A DNA stretch of 64,000 bases from Hyphomonadaceae bacterium ML37 (GCA_027627685.1 CP091241.1:1168347-1232346); one strand, 5' to 3'; positions 9,479 to 18,956 are shown, counted from the stretch's first letter. Notes: a model not told the origin generated them from the letters alone. A program made the numbers and translations.

Positions 9479-9650
9479 ACTGACGAAGCCTCCAAATGAT
9501 TTCACGATGTGTGGTGCCACGCCTCCACAGCTACCAAACGGTCCGAACCCTCATCCCGTTTCAACCGGTGGAGCCACTTTGGGGAATGCTGTTTCGAATA
9601 CCGCTAGCAACCTAAGCCCAGTAATTGAGGAGCGGGAGAGAAGAAACTGA
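9477..9650 (+). pseudogene. Second displaced Rhs tip tail
   Basis: This short reading frame without its own start ends in a polar tail (TKPPNDFTMCGATPPQLPNG ... EERERRN) and a TGA that overlaps the ATG of the next small membrane protein (TGATG). The layout, a toxin tail fused end to start with an immunity gene, repeats what is seen at the other tips. It is too short to identify the toxin. Confidence 0.4.
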
Positions 9651-9847
9651 TGCGTATGGCGCTTACTATTTACTGGATCATATCTCCGTTATTTCTGACT
9701 ATATTGATGATGGGAATTGTCGAAATACTGGTCGCGTTGGAGCTTATTTTTTTACCAAGTGACATTAAATTTGCCATTGCAATAGCGCTCTTCATTGGGT
9801 GGTGTTATGCAGCCGCGATTATGTTGTTCAGACTTTACAAAAGATAA
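9650..9847 (+). CDS. Small two-helix membrane protein, probable immunity
   Basis: This 65-residue protein has two hydrophobic helices (about residues 4-28 and 38-58) and a basic C-terminus (LFRLYKR). Its ATG overlaps the stop of the preceding tip tail. The gene is A+T-rich like the other presumed immunity genes and sits just before another rhs core copy. The function is inferred only from context. Confidence 0.5.
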   Translation: MRMALTIYWIISPLFLTILMMGIVEILVALELIFLPSDIKFAIAIALFIGWCYAAAIMLFRLYKR

Positions 9848-9874
9848 CATAATATTCTGACTCGCGGCGGGGCG

Positions 9875-11158
9875 GTGTGGACCTATCTGTATGACAATGC
9901 CGACCGTCTGACGCGCGAGACCCTGGCCATAGACGGGCGCAGCTGCCAGACCGATTACGCCTTCAACCCCAATGGCGCGCTGGTTTTCCAGACCACGCCG
10001 GGCGGGCGCACGGTGAGCTATCAGCCTGACGGCCTCGGCCGGGCCACGCGGGCGTCGGACGCCCAGCGCATCTATGCCTCGAACGCGGCGTATCACCCCT
10101 CGGGCGGGCTGACGGCGCTGAGCTTCGGCAATGGCCACGCCTTTACGGCCACCTACAACGCGCGCCAGCTGATGACCGCCATGCAGGTCTCGGGCGGCGG
10201 CACGACGGCGATCAGCTTTGTCTATGGCCGCGACCCCAATGGACGCATCACATCGATCTCGGACCTGGCCGTGTCTGGCCAGTACCGCACGTTCGGCTAT
10301 GACGGGCTCGGACGGCTCGTCACCGCCACCGGCCCCTGGGGCTCGGGGTCCTACACCTATGACGCGCTCAATAACCTCACCACCCGCACGCTGGGCAGCC
10401 GCGTGGTGGAGATGGAGTACAACGCCGCCAACCGCCTGCACCGTCACCGCGACACGAGCGACGGCAATGTCTGGCGCAACTACGCCTATGACAGCCGCGG
10501 CAATGTGACGAATAACGGATCCATCAGCTTCACCTATGACCGCGCCGAGCGGCCGGTGTCCATCTCCGGCGCGGCGTCGGGCAGCTTCGTCTATGACGCC
10601 CACGGGCGACGGGTGAGGCAGGTGACGGGCGGGCAGACCATCTACTCGGTCTACTCGGCGGGCGGCACGCTCCTCTACCGCGACAACGCTGCCACCAGCA
10701 CGGCCACGGATTATATCCGGATGGGCGGGCGCGCCATCGCGCGGGTGCGCGGCAGCAACGTGGAATGGACCCACGCCGATCATCTGGGCAGCCCGGCGGC
10801 GGCCACCAGCGCCGCCGGCGCCGTGCTCTGGCGTGAAGACCACACCCCGTTCGGCGAGGCCCGCCAGGGCCCAACCCAGAACGTCGACAATGAAGGGTTT
10901 ACCGGCCACATCGCCGACGCCGCCACAGGCCTCGTCTACATGCAGGCGCGATACTACGACCCGGTGGTGGGGAGATTCTTGTCGAATGATCCGGTGGGGT
11001 TCGCAACGGGCGGACCGGCGTATTTTAACAGGTACGCGTATACGGCGAATGATCCGGTGAATTACTGGGATCCTGATGGCAGAAAGGTTTCACTCTCTGT
11101 ACAACGAGTTTCGGCAGATAGATTTCATTTAGCGGTGCATTTTGACCCAGCCCCGTGA
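9875..11158 (+). pseudogene. Second orphan rhs core, tip cut by IS3-family element
   Basis: From about 9864 the DNA repeats the main rhs gene (equivalent to about 4978-6186). It encodes 400 residues of YD repeats plus a complete core ending NDPVNYWDPDG. The new tip (RKVSLSVQRVSADRFHLAVHF) runs only about 20 residues before the left end of an insertion sequence at 11143, whose terminal repeat supplies the stop. There is no signal peptide; the apparent start is a GTG inside a YD repeat. It is a displaced cassette inactivated by the insertion. Confidence 0.75.
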
Positions 11159-11203
11159 ATTCCGGCCATTGAATGGTAGAGTCCATCGAGGAGAGGATGG
11201 ACC

Positions 11204-11470
11204 ATGCGAAAGAGCCGTTATTCGGAAGAGCAGATTATCGGCATGCTGCGCGAGCACGACGCCGGTGTGAGCACGAAGGAGGTCTGCCGCAAGTACGGCA
11301 TCTCCGACGCAACCTTTTACAAATACAAGGCCAAGTTCGGCGGGATGTCGGTGTCCGATGCCCAGCGTCTGAAGGTGCTGGAGCTGGAGAACAGCCGGCT
11401 GAAGCGGCTTCTGGCCGATGCCATGCTGGACAATGCAGCACTGAAGGACATCGCAGCAAAAAACTTCTGA
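11204..11470 (+). CDS. IS3-family transposase OrfA
   Basis: This 88-residue protein has an N-terminal helix-turn-helix ([15 protein letters not shown] ... [20 protein letters not shown]) and a C-terminal leucine-rich coiled region. It binds the element ends. The heptamer A-AAA-AAC at 11458-11464 lies five codons before the end, in the right phase for -1 ribosomal slippage into OrfB. Confidence 0.9.
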   Translation: MRKSRYSEEQIIGMLREHDAGVSTKEVCRKYGISDATFYKYKAKFGGMSVSDAQRLKVLELENSRLKRLLADAMLDNAALKDIAAKNF

Positions 11471-12381
11471 CGCCCGACGTTAAGCGCCAGGCCGTGCACC
11501 ACATGGTGACCCGGCACGGTCTGAGCGAACGTCGGGCCTGCGCCCTTGCAGAGCTGGACCGATCGACCTTCCAGTATCAGAAGCGCTCAAGCGACGATGA
11601 CGTCTTGCGCACGCGCCTGCGAGATATCGCCGGCGAGCGTCGCCGGTTCGGCTATCGCCGGCTGGGCATACTGCTCGAGCGCGAGGGCCTTTATGCGAAC
11701 CACAAGAAGATCTACCGGCTCTACCGAGAGGAAGGGCTGGCGGTCCGGCGGCGGCGTGGCCGCAAGCGGGCCGTGGGAACCCGGCGCCCGATCCTGTTGC
11801 CCGTGGCGGCGAACCATCGCTGGAGCCTGGACTTCGTCTCTGACGCGCTGTCAGACGGGCGGCGCTTCCGGACGCTATGCGTGGTCGACGACTTTACGCG
11901 GGAGGCCTTGGCCGTCGTGGTCGATACCTCGCTGTCTGGGATGCGCGTGGCCCGTGAGCTTGATCGTCTGATCGAGAAACGAGGAAAGCCGCGCATGATC
12001 GTTAGCGACAACGGCACCGAACTGACCAGTCACGCGCTTCTGCGCTGGCAGAAAGAGAGCGGCGTGGAATGGCACTATATCGCACCTGGAAAGCCTACCC
12101 AGAATGCCTTCGTGGAGAGCTTCAACGGTCGGTTCCGCGATGAGTGCCTGAACGAGCACCTGTTCTCGTCGCTACACGAAGCACGCGGCCTGATCGAGGC
12201 GTGGAGGATCGACTACAACACCCAGCGTCCGCACACCGCGCTTGGTGGGCTTGCGCCCTGTGTCTACGCCGAGCGAACCCGTCACCCCCGGCCCGGCTCG
12301 CTTGAGCTACGCGCAAGCTCCGCTCACCGGGCCTTGACCAACCACATCAACCCAGAAAGAAAGGCGAACAGACTCTACTAA
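11461..12381 (+). CDS. IS3-family transposase OrfB (DDE catalytic part, made by -1 frameshift)
   Basis: The frame has the HTH_21 region ([16 protein letters not shown]) and an rve integrase core. The DDE residues are visible in [20 protein letters not shown] and [15 protein letters not shown]. It is read as an OrfAB fusion after slippage at 11458-11464, because no start with a ribosome-binding site lies at its beginning. The frame is intact to the TAA at 12381, so the transposase may be functional. Confidence 0.88.
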   Translation, partial: KLLTPDVKRQAVHHMVTRHGLSERRACALAELDRSTFQYQKRSSDDDVLRTRLRDIAGERRRFGYRRLGILLEREGLYANHKKIYRLYREEGLAVRRRRGRKRAVGTRRPILLPVAANHRWSLDFVSDALSDGRRFRTLCVVDDFTREALAVVVDTSLSGMRVARELDRLIEKRGKPRMIVSDNGTELTSHALLRWQKESGVEWHYIAPGKPTQNAFVESFNGRFRDECLNEHLFSSLHEARGLIEAWRIDYNTQRPHTALGGLAPCVYAERTRHPRPGSLELRASSAHRALTNHINPERKANRLY

Positions 12382-12410
12382 CTCACGGCCCGGATCAGGG
12401 GGCTGGGTCA

Positions 12411-12701
12411 ACGCCAACCTCACCCAGGCCTCGCGCGGCGGGACGGTGTGGACCTATCTCTACGACAATGCCGACCGTCTGACGCGCGAGACCCTGGCCA
12501 TAGACGGGCGCAGCTATCAGACCGATTACGCCTTCAACCCCAACGGGGCGATGATCTCCCAGACCACGCCGGGCGGGCGCACGGTGAGCTATCAGCCCGA
12601 CGGGCTGGGCCGGGCGACGCGGGCGTCGGATGCGTGGCGCATCGATCTGCAATGCGTCGGATGTAGTCGGCAACAAGGTGGGCGAGCAAGCGCAGAAATA
12701 A
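12411..12701 (+). pseudogene. rhs YD-repeat fragment with a short foreign tail
   Basis: Immediately after the insertion sequence the DNA matches the main rhs gene from about 4957 to 5175 (NLTQASRGG, YDNADRLTRETLAIDGRSYQ). It then changes abruptly near 12635. A short tip end follows (ASDVVGNKVGEQAQK, stop TAA 12699-12701). It has neither start nor core and is a recombination remnant. Confidence 0.6.
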
Positions 12702-12752
12702 GGCGGCGCGAAAATCAAGAACCTTAACAATATCCAGAGCGATGAGGTCAAT

Positions 12753-13127
12753 GTGAAAGTCAGAGTGCCTATACCAAATGCGATCATTCTATTTTATGAT
12801 CCAGGTAATGAAAATTTCATGCTTGCCGAATGGAGTTCGACCAAATCTTATGAGGCAAATGACAGCTGCATATCTGTGGCCACTTTACCTGATATTGACG
12901 GCGAGACAACAATAGAAATATTGAATGCAAATAAGCCAATCAATAATCGAAATATGGTGCTGTCTTATGAGGGGCCAATGGAAACGCCAACTGGAAAAGT
13001 ATCTGTTAGCACCAGTCATTCCCTTGATATCATAGGTATGGATGTTTTGTCTAACTCCTGCCTGGTTCAGGTTTGGATAAATCGGCTTATGGATCCAGAT
13101 CATATTATTTTCGTGGTTCAGATTTAG
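12753..13127 (+). CDS. Probable immunity protein (GTG start, low GC)
   Basis: This 124-residue protein (MKVRVPIPNAIILFYDPGNE...) is encoded by markedly A+T-rich DNA between two rhs fragments. The GTG at 12753 is chosen because GAGGT sits four bases upstream. It looks soluble and beta-rich. Its place after a tip end and before the resumption of rhs sequence makes immunity the most likely role. No family is recognised. Confidence 0.55.
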   Translation: MKVRVPIPNAIILFYDPGNENFMLAEWSSTKSYEANDSCISVATLPDIDGETTIEILNANKPINNRNMVLSYEGPMETPTGKVSVSTSHSLDIIGMDVLSNSCLVQVWINRLMDPDHIIFVVQI

Positions 13128-13255
13128 CTTCCGCCAGCTGATGAGCGCCATGCAGGTGTCGGGCGGCGGGGTGATTGCGGTCAGCTTCGCCTATAACCAC
13201 GACGCGCGCGGGCGCATCATTTCGATCACCGATCTGGCGCCGCCCCCCCGCCGCT
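13128..13255 (+). pseudogene. rhs YD-repeat fragment
   Basis: This segment repeats the main rhs gene from about 5275 to 5386 (FRQLMSAMQVSGGG, YNHDARGRIISITDLA) and stops at a TGA after a C-rich run. Together with the fragment at 12411 it looks like one rhs copy split by insertion of an immunity gene. It marks the right end of the rhs locus. Confidence 0.6.
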
Positions 13256-13286
13256 GAGGGGGCGTTCTTGACTCCGTCCCGCTGAA

Positions 13287-13301
13287 GAACAAAAATAGAA
13301 C
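13287..13301 (+). promoter_or_regulatory. LexA (SOS) box
   Basis: GAAC-N7-GAAC (GAACAAAAATAGAAC) is a perfect match to the alphaproteobacterial LexA operator. It lies directly upstream of imuA, the expected site for damage-inducible control of imuA-imuB-dnaE2. The last base of the box touches an ATG at 13302. Confidence 0.85.
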
Positions 13302-13349
13302 ATGACAGACGCCCGGCGGCTGGCCGGGCCTGGCGGCAGAGTGCAGGAC

Positions 13350-14183
13350 ATGAGCAGGGATTGTCACGACGGCGCGCCGCAGGCGGGCGCCGCACAGATG
13401 GATTGCGTCGCGCGGCCCGAGCGTCTGACGGCGCTGCGCGCGCGCATCGCGGCGCTGGAGACGGCGGGCGGGCGCAGCGTGGCGGCGCGGGCGCGCCTGT
13501 CGCCGCGCGCGGCTGTGCCTTCCGGCGAGGATGATGCTCTGGCGGCGTTCCGGGCGCGTGCAGGCCTGCATGACATCCGCCCTGACAGCTATTTCGACGC
13601 GCCGGCGGCCTATGCCTTCGCCGTGCGCTGGCTGGCCGGCCTGCCCGATGACCGGCTGGTGGTCTGGGTGCGCGGGGCGGGCGATCCGCGCCTTGATTTC
13701 GGGGCGCCGTGCCCGGACGGGCTGGCGGCGTGCGGGCTGGACCCTGCGCGGCTTTTGCTGGTGCGCGCACGCGCCGGGGCGGACGCGCTGTGGGCGATGG
13801 AGGAGGCGCTCAATGCCGGCGCGCTGGTCTTCGGCGAGGCGGGCGCCCAGCGCGCCTATGACCTTACCGCCTCGCGCCGGTTGCAGGCGCGCGCGGCGGC
13901 GGCGGGCAGCTGCGTGCTGGCGCTGGCCTCTCACGATGCATCGGGGACGAGCGCGGGGCTGACGCGCTGGCGCATCGCGGCTGCGCCGGGCCCGGCTGCG
14001 CCGTGGCGCGGTGCAGGGGGGCTGGCGGGGCTCGGCGCCCTGCGCGTGCGCGCGGTGCTGGAACGTCAGCGCGGCGGCCCGCCGGGCCGGTTTGATCTGG
14101 AATGGAGCGATCATGCGCTATGCAGCCCTGAGCCTGCCGGACTGGCCGGTGGAGCGCGCCCGCCGCGCCGGGCCGCCGGATAA
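13350..14183 (+). CDS. imuA: ImuA, SOS mutasome accessory protein (RecA-like)
   Basis: This protein of about 277 residues has the ImuA layout. An N-terminal helix (LTALRARIAALE) precedes a degenerate RecA-like fold, with FGEAGAQRAYDLTASRRLQ in the later half. ImuA works with ImuB and DnaE2 in translesion synthesis after DNA damage. The start is ambiguous. The ATG at 13302 abuts the SOS box and would leave no leader, so 13350 (preceded by CAGGA) or even 13398 is more likely if transcription begins just after the box. The 3' end overlaps imuB by 71 bases, indicating co-translation. Regulation is by LexA. Confidence 0.85.
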   Translation: MSRDCHDGAPQAGAAQMDCVARPERLTALRARIAALETAGGRSVAARARLSPRAAVPSGEDDALAAFRARAGLHDIRPDSYFDAPAAYAFAVRWLAGLPDDRLVVWVRGAGDPRLDFGAPCPDGLAACGLDPARLLLVRARAGADALWAMEEALNAGALVFGEAGAQRAYDLTASRRLQARAAAAGSCVLALASHDASGTSAGLTRWRIAAAPGPAAPWRGAGGLAGLGALRVRAVLERQRGGPPGRFDLEWSDHALCSPEPAGLAGGARPPRRAAG

Positions 14184-15642
14184 TAACCGGCCCTTCGCCC
14201 TCATCGCGCCGGGCGCGGGCGGCGAGCGTCTCTATGCCGTGTGTCCGGCGGCGGCGCGCGCCGGGCTGGCGATGTCCATGCGCGTGGCGGATGCGCGCGC
14301 GCTGGCGCCTGAGCTGCGCGTCAGCGCCGCCGATCCTGACGGCGACCGGGCGGCGCTGAGTGACCTGGCGCGCTGGTGCGGGCGGGTCTCGCCCTGGACG
14401 GCGCCCGATCCGGGCGCGGCGGCGCCTCTGTCGGGCGTGCTGATGGACGTTACCGGCTGCGCGCGCGTGTTCGGCGGGGAGGACCGGCTGCTGGACGGGC
14501 TTATTCGCGATGTGCGCGCGCTGGGCTTCACCGCCCGCGCCGCCGCCGCGCCGACGCTGGGCCTGGCCTGGGCTTTGGCGCGCCATGGCGAGACGGGGCG
14601 GCGCGGCTGGTGTGCGGCCGACGACGCCCATACCGCCCTGGCGCCCCTGCCGGTGGAGGCGCTGCGCCTGACGCCGGAGACATGCGCGGCGCTGCGCCGG
14701 TTCGGGCTGAGCACGGCGGGCGCCCTGATGGGTCTGCCGCGCCGGGCGCTGGTGCGGCGCTTCGGACCGGATCTGGCGCGGCGGCTCGATCAGGCGCTGG
14801 GCGGGGTGCGCGAGACGCTCTCGCCGCTGCGCCCCGCGCCGTCCCTGCGCGCGCGGGTGCGCTTTACCGAGCCGCTGATCACGCTCGACAGCGTGGGCGA
14901 GGCGTTCGCCCATGCCCTGACGCGCCTGTGCGTCCTGCTGGAGCGCGAGGGTCTGGGCGCCCGGCGCGTGCGCCTGACCCTGTACCGGGCCGATGGCGGG
15001 GTGGGGGAGATGATGCTGGCCGCCGCCGCGCCGGTGCGCGACAGCGCCCATCTGATCCGCCTGATGCGTCACCGGCTGGAGCGCGCCGGCCTCGACGCCG
15101 GGTTCGGCGTGGATCTGGTGGAGGCCGCCGCCCTGCTGACCCGTCCGCTGGACGCCGGCCAGACCAGCTTCGATCCCGATGCGGGCGCGGAGCGTGTGGC
15201 GGCGGCGCGGCTGGTGGACCGGCTGGACGCCCGGCTGGGCGCCGGGGCGGCGGCGTGTGCGCAAGTCGTCGACAGCCATGCGCCCGAGCGCGCCGGTCAA
15301 TGGCGGTCCGGCGCGGCGGCGCCCGCGAGCTGGCCGCGCCGCCCCGAGCGCCGCCCGCTGCTGATCCTGGATCCGCCCGAGCGCGCCGAGGCGGTGGCGG
15401 AAATCCCCGACGGGCCGCCGCGCCGCTTCACCTGGCGCCGGGTCGCCCATACGGTGGCGCGCGCTGAAGGGCCCGAGCGCATTGCGCCCGAATGGTGGCG
15501 GCTCACCCCCGGCGTGGCGGCGCGCACGCGCGATTATTTCCGCGTCGAGACCGGGGAGGGGCGCCGGTTCTGGCTGTACCGCGAGGGCCTGTATGGCCGC
15601 GAGACGCGCCAGCCGGGCTGGTTCGTCCATGGGGCGGGGTAA
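14113..15642 (+). CDS. imuB: ImuB, Y-family polymerase-like mutasome hub
   Basis: This 509-residue protein starts MRYAALSLPDWPVERARR, the standard ImuB N-terminus. It has a Y-family (DinB-like) core with helix-hairpin-helix features (LRRFGLSTAGALMGLPRRAL) and a long C-terminal tail ending LYGRETRQPGWFVHG. ImuB lacks polymerase activity in characterised relatives and bridges the beta clamp, ImuA and DnaE2. It overlaps imuA at its start. Its TAA overlaps the dnaE2 ATG (TAATG), so the three genes form one tightly coupled SOS operon. Confidence 0.92.
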   Translation: MRYAALSLPDWPVERARRAGPPDNNRPFALIAPGAGGERLYAVCPAAARAGLAMSMRVADARALAPELRVSAADPDGDRAALSDLARWCGRVSPWTAPDPGAAAPLSGVLMDVTGCARVFGGEDRLLDGLIRDVRALGFTARAAAAPTLGLAWALARHGETGRRGWCAADDAHTALAPLPVEALRLTPETCAALRRFGLSTAGALMGLPRRALVRRFGPDLARRLDQALGGVRETLSPLRPAPSLRARVRFTEPLITLDSVGEAFAHALTRLCVLLEREGLGARRVRLTLYRADGGVGEMMLAAAAPVRDSAHLIRLMRHRLERAGLDAGFGVDLVEAAALLTRPLDAGQTSFDPDAGAERVAAARLVDRLDARLGAGAAACAQVVDSHAPERAGQWRSGAAAPASWPRRPERRPLLILDPPERAEAVAEIPDGPPRRFTWRRVAHTVARAEGPERIAPEWWRLTPGVAARTRDYFRVETGEGRRFWLYREGLYGRETRQPGWFVHGAG

Positions 15643-18600
15643 TGGGGCCCCGCTTCGCCGAGCTGTGCGCGGCCAGCCATTTCTCCTTCCTGCGCGGGGC
15701 GAGCCATCCCCACGAAATGGTGGAAGCCGCGGCCGCGCTGGGGCTGGAGGCGGTGGCGGTGGCCGACCGCAACACGCTGGCGGGCGCCGTGCGCGCCTTT
15801 CTGGCCGGGCGCGAGCAGGGCGTGCGCGTGCTCACCGGCGCGCGTCTGGTGGCTGAAACAGGGGTGGAGCTGGCGTGCATTCCGCGCACCCGCGCCGCCT
15901 ATGGCCGGCTGTGCCGGGCTTTGTCGGACGCCCATGAGACCGGCGAACCCGGCGCGCCGCACATTGATCTGCCCGCCATGGCGCAGGCGCTGGGCGATGA
16001 GCAGATCCTGATCCTCATGCCCCCGCCCGAGGCGGATGAGGACTGGCGCGCCCAGGCGGAAACCGTTCTGGCGCGCGCGGTCTCGCCGGTGCATCTGGCG
16101 CTGGTGCGCCGCTTTGATGGCCGCGACGGGGCGCGCCTGCATGGTCTCGCGGCGCTGGCCCGGGCCTGGGGCGTACAGACCCTCGCCAGCAGCGATGCGC
16201 TCTACCACGCGCCCGAACGCCGGGCGCTGCAGGACGTGCTCACCTGCATTCGCGAGCATGTGCGCATCGATGCGGCGGGCCGGCGCCTGGAAGCCAATGC
16301 CGAACGCCATCTCAAAGACGCCGCCGAGATGGCGCGCCTGTTCGCCGATTATCCCGAGGCTGTGACGCGCACGGCGCAGCTGGCGCGCACGGTGACCTTC
16401 TCCCTCGACCAGCTGGTCTACGCCTATCCTGACGAGACGATCGGGGCGGGCGAGACGCCCATGGAGACGCTGCGCCGGCTGACACGCGAGGGCGCGGCGC
16501 GGCGCTGGCCCGGCGGGATTCCAGAGGCGGTGCAGAAGGCGCTCGAGCATGAGCTGGAGCTGATCGCATCGCTCGATTACGCCAGCTATTTCCTCACCGT
16601 GGAGGATCTGGTGCGGTTCGCCCGCTCGAGGGGCATTCTGTGTCAGGGGCGCGGCTCGGCGGCCAATTCGGCTGTGTGCTACGCCATCGGCGTGACCGAG
16701 GTGGATCCGGCGCGGATTGATCTTCTGTTCGAGCGTTTCATCTCGGCCGAGCGGGGCGAGCCGCCCGATATCGATGTGGATTTCGAGCATGAGCGCCGCG
16801 AGGAGGTGATCCAGTACGTCTATGAGAAATATGGCCGCCGGCGCGCGGCCATGACGGCGGTGGTCCATTGCTACCGCCCGCGCGGCGCGCTGCGTGAGGC
16901 GGGCAAGGTGTTCGGCCTGTCGGGCGATGTGATCACGGCTCTGTCCAAGGCGGTGTGGGGCTGGCGCGATCCGGTGTCGCCGCAGACGATCCGCGATGAG
17001 CTGGGCCTGGACCCCGATGCGCCGGCCCTGCGCCGCACGCTGGCGGCGGCCCGCGCCCTGCAGGGCTTTCCCCGTCACCTGTCCCAGCATCCCGGCGGGT
17101 TCGTGATGACGCTGGACCGGCTGGACGAGATGGTTCCGGTGCGCAAGGCCGCCATGCCCGAGCGCACGGCGATCGAATGGGACAAGGAGGATATCGACGC
17201 GCTGGGCCTGATGAAGGTGGATGTGCTGGGGCTGGGCATGCTGAGCTGTGTGTCGCGCGCGCTGGCCATGATCGCAGACGCCTATGGCCGGCCCATGCAG
17301 GTGCAGGACATCCCGGCCGAGGACCCGGTGGTCTACGACATGATCTGCAAGGCCGACACGGTGGGGGTTTTCCAGATCGAAAGCCGGGCGCAGATGAGCA
17401 TGCTGCCGCGCCTGAAGCCGCGCTGTTTCTATGATCTGGTGATCGAGGTGGCCATCGTGCGCCCCGGTCCGATCCAGGGCGATATGGTCCATCCCTATCT
17501 GCGCCGGCGCGAGGGGCGCGAGGCGGTGAACTACCCCTCCGAGGCGCTGCGCGCGGTGCTGGGCAAGACGCTGGGCGTGCCCCTGTTCCAGGAGCAGGCG
17601 ATGAAGATCGCCATTGTGGCGGCGGGGTTCACGCCGTCGGAAGCCGACCGGCTGCGCCGCTCCATGGCCGCGTTCCGCCGGGCCGGAACGATTCAGGAGA
17701 TGGGCGAGAAGCTGGTCGCGGGCATGATCGCCAACGGCTATGAGCCGGACTTCGCCGAGCGCTGTTTCCGCCAGCTGGAGGGCTTTGGCGAGTATGGCTT
17801 TCCCGAAAGCCATGCGGCGAGCTTTGCGCTGATCGTCTATGTCTCGTGCTGGCTCAAGCGCCATTACCCGGACGTGTTCCTGGCCGCCATGCTGAACGCC
17901 CAGCCGCTGGGCTTCTACGCCCCGGCCCAGCTGGTGCGCGATGCGCGCCAGCATGGGGTGATGGTGCGCGCGCCCGACGTGAACGCCTCGCACTGGGACA
18001 GCACGCTGGAGACGCTGGCATCGGGGGAGGGGCCGCGCGCGACCCCTGAGGGCGGCGCCCGGCGGGCGGTGCGCCTGGGTCTGCGCCAGATCAAGGGCCT
18101 GGCCGAAAGCGCAGCCGCGCGCCTGATCGCGGCGCGGGAACGTGGCGTATTTGTCAGCATCGAGGACGCCGCCCGGCGCGCCGGGCTGGGGCGCGGGGTG
18201 CTGGATGTGCTGGCGCGCGCTGACGCCTTCGCCTCGCTGGGCGAGACACGCCGGGCGGCGGGCTGGCGCGCGCGGGCGGTGGCCGGTCCCGACCTGCCGC
18301 TCTTCGCGGCTGCGGGGGGCGAGGGGGCGGTGGCCGACTATTCCGGCGCCGCCCTGCCGATGCTCAAAGCATCTGAAGACGTGGTGCAGGATTATGCGAG
18401 CCTGTCCTTGTCGCTCAAAGGCCATCCCATGGCCTTCCTGCGCGGGCATTTTCACCGGCTGGGCTATCAGCCCTGCGCCGAACTCTCGCGCCTGCGTCCC
18501 GGCGCGCGCACCGGGGTGGCCGGTCTGGTGCTGGTGCGTCAGCGCCCCGGCTCGGCCAAGGGGGTGATCTTCGCCACGCTTGAGGACGAGACCGGGACGG

Positions 18601-18911
18601 CCAATGTGATCATCTGGCCGTACGTGTTTGCGCGTTTCCGCCGGGCGGTGATCGGGGCGAAGCTCCTGGGCGTGACCGGCGTGCTGCAGCGCGAGGGCGA
18701 TGTGATCCATCTGGTCGCCGCCCAGGCGCGCGACTGGAGCGAGGCGCTGGACGCGCTGACGCAAGGCGATGAGGCGGGCGGATTCCAGAGCGCACTGGCC
18801 CGCGCCGACGAGGTGGCCCGTCCCGGCGCTGATGCCCGCGAGCGCCCCAAGCGCAAATTCGCCGCATCTGAAGCGGAGAGCATCATCCCCGCCAGCCGGG
18901 ATTTCCGGTGA
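15642..18911 (+). CDS. dnaE2: DnaE2, error-prone DNA polymerase III alpha subunit
   Basis: The protein has 1089 residues, the usual DnaE2 length. It has an N-terminal PHP domain (FAELCAASHFSFLRGASHP), the C-family polymerase palm with the catalytic aspartates in PDIDVDF (D376, D378), and fingers and helix-hairpin-helix regions. A C-terminal OB fold follows (GVIFATLEDETGTANVIIWP). It performs translesion synthesis with ImuA/ImuB and is the main source of damage-induced mutation in this group. The ATG at 15642 overlaps the imuB stop. It is the last gene of the operon. Confidence 0.95.
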   Translation: MGPRFAELCAASHFSFLRGASHPHEMVEAAAALGLEAVAVADRNTLAGAVRAFLAGREQGVRVLTGARLVAETGVELACIPRTRAAYGRLCRALSDAHETGEPGAPHIDLPAMAQALGDEQILILMPPPEADEDWRAQAETVLARAVSPVHLALVRRFDGRDGARLHGLAALARAWGVQTLASSDALYHAPERRALQDVLTCIREHVRIDAAGRRLEANAERHLKDAAEMARLFADYPEAVTRTAQLARTVTFSLDQLVYAYPDETIGAGETPMETLRRLTREGAARRWPGGIPEAVQKALEHELELIASLDYASYFLTVEDLVRFARSRGILCQGRGSAANSAVCYAIGVTEVDPARIDLLFERFISAERGEPPDIDVDFEHERREEVIQYVYEKYGRRRAAMTAVVHCYRPRGALREAGKVFGLSGDVITALSKAVWGWRDPVSPQTIRDELGLDPDAPALRRTLAAARALQGFPRHLSQHPGGFVMTLDRLDEMVPVRKAAMPERTAIEWDKEDIDALGLMKVDVLGLGMLSCVSRALAMIADAYGRPMQVQDIPAEDPVVYDMICKADTVGVFQIESRAQMSMLPRLKPRCFYDLVIEVAIVRPGPIQGDMVHPYLRRREGREAVNYPSEALRAVLGKTLGVPLFQEQAMKIAIVAAGFTPSEADRLRRSMAAFRRAGTIQEMGEKLVAGMIANGYEPDFAERCFRQLEGFGEYGFPESHAASFALIVYVSCWLKRHYPDVFLAAMLNAQPLGFYAPAQLVRDARQHGVMVRAPDVNASHWDSTLETLASGEGPRATPEGGARRAVRLGLRQIKGLAESAAARLIAARERGVFVSIEDAARRAGLGRGVLDVLARADAFASLGETRRAAGWRARAVAGPDLPLFAAAGGEGAVADYSGAALPMLKASEDVVQDYASLSLSLKGHPMAFLRGHFHRLGYQPCAELSRLRPGARTGVAGLVLVRQRPGSAKGVIFATLEDETGTANVIIWPYVFARFRRAVIGAKLLGVTGVLQREGDVIHLVAAQARDWSEALDALTQGDEAGGFQSALARADEVARPGADARERPKRKFAASEAESIIPASRDFR

Positions 18912-18956
18912 CGCTCAGCGATCAGGCGAGGTTTTCACTTGATCCTCCGCCCGTTT

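Larger units (their letters stand above)
11143..12410 (+). mobile_element. IS3-family insertion sequence, probably IS407 group
   Basis: Terminal inverted repeats begin TGACCCAGCCCC at 11143 and end GGGGCTGGGTCA at 12410, giving an element of 1268 bp. It has two overlapping frames joined by a programmed frameshift site. The ends starting TGAC..GCCCC and the OrfA type resemble the IS407 group, which normally makes a 4-bp duplication. None is visible here (ATTT on the left, ACGC on the right), so the flanks were probably rearranged after insertion. The two sides are different rhs copies. Confidence 0.85.

Noticed and set aside
13128-13255. A separate small gene in front of imuA
   Set aside because: The sequence is an exact continuation of rhs YD repeats and has no start.
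15534-18764. 1076-codon minus-strand open frame opposite dnaE2
   Set aside because: The plus-strand dnaE2 is unmistakable; the antisense frame reflects GC-rich codon bias.
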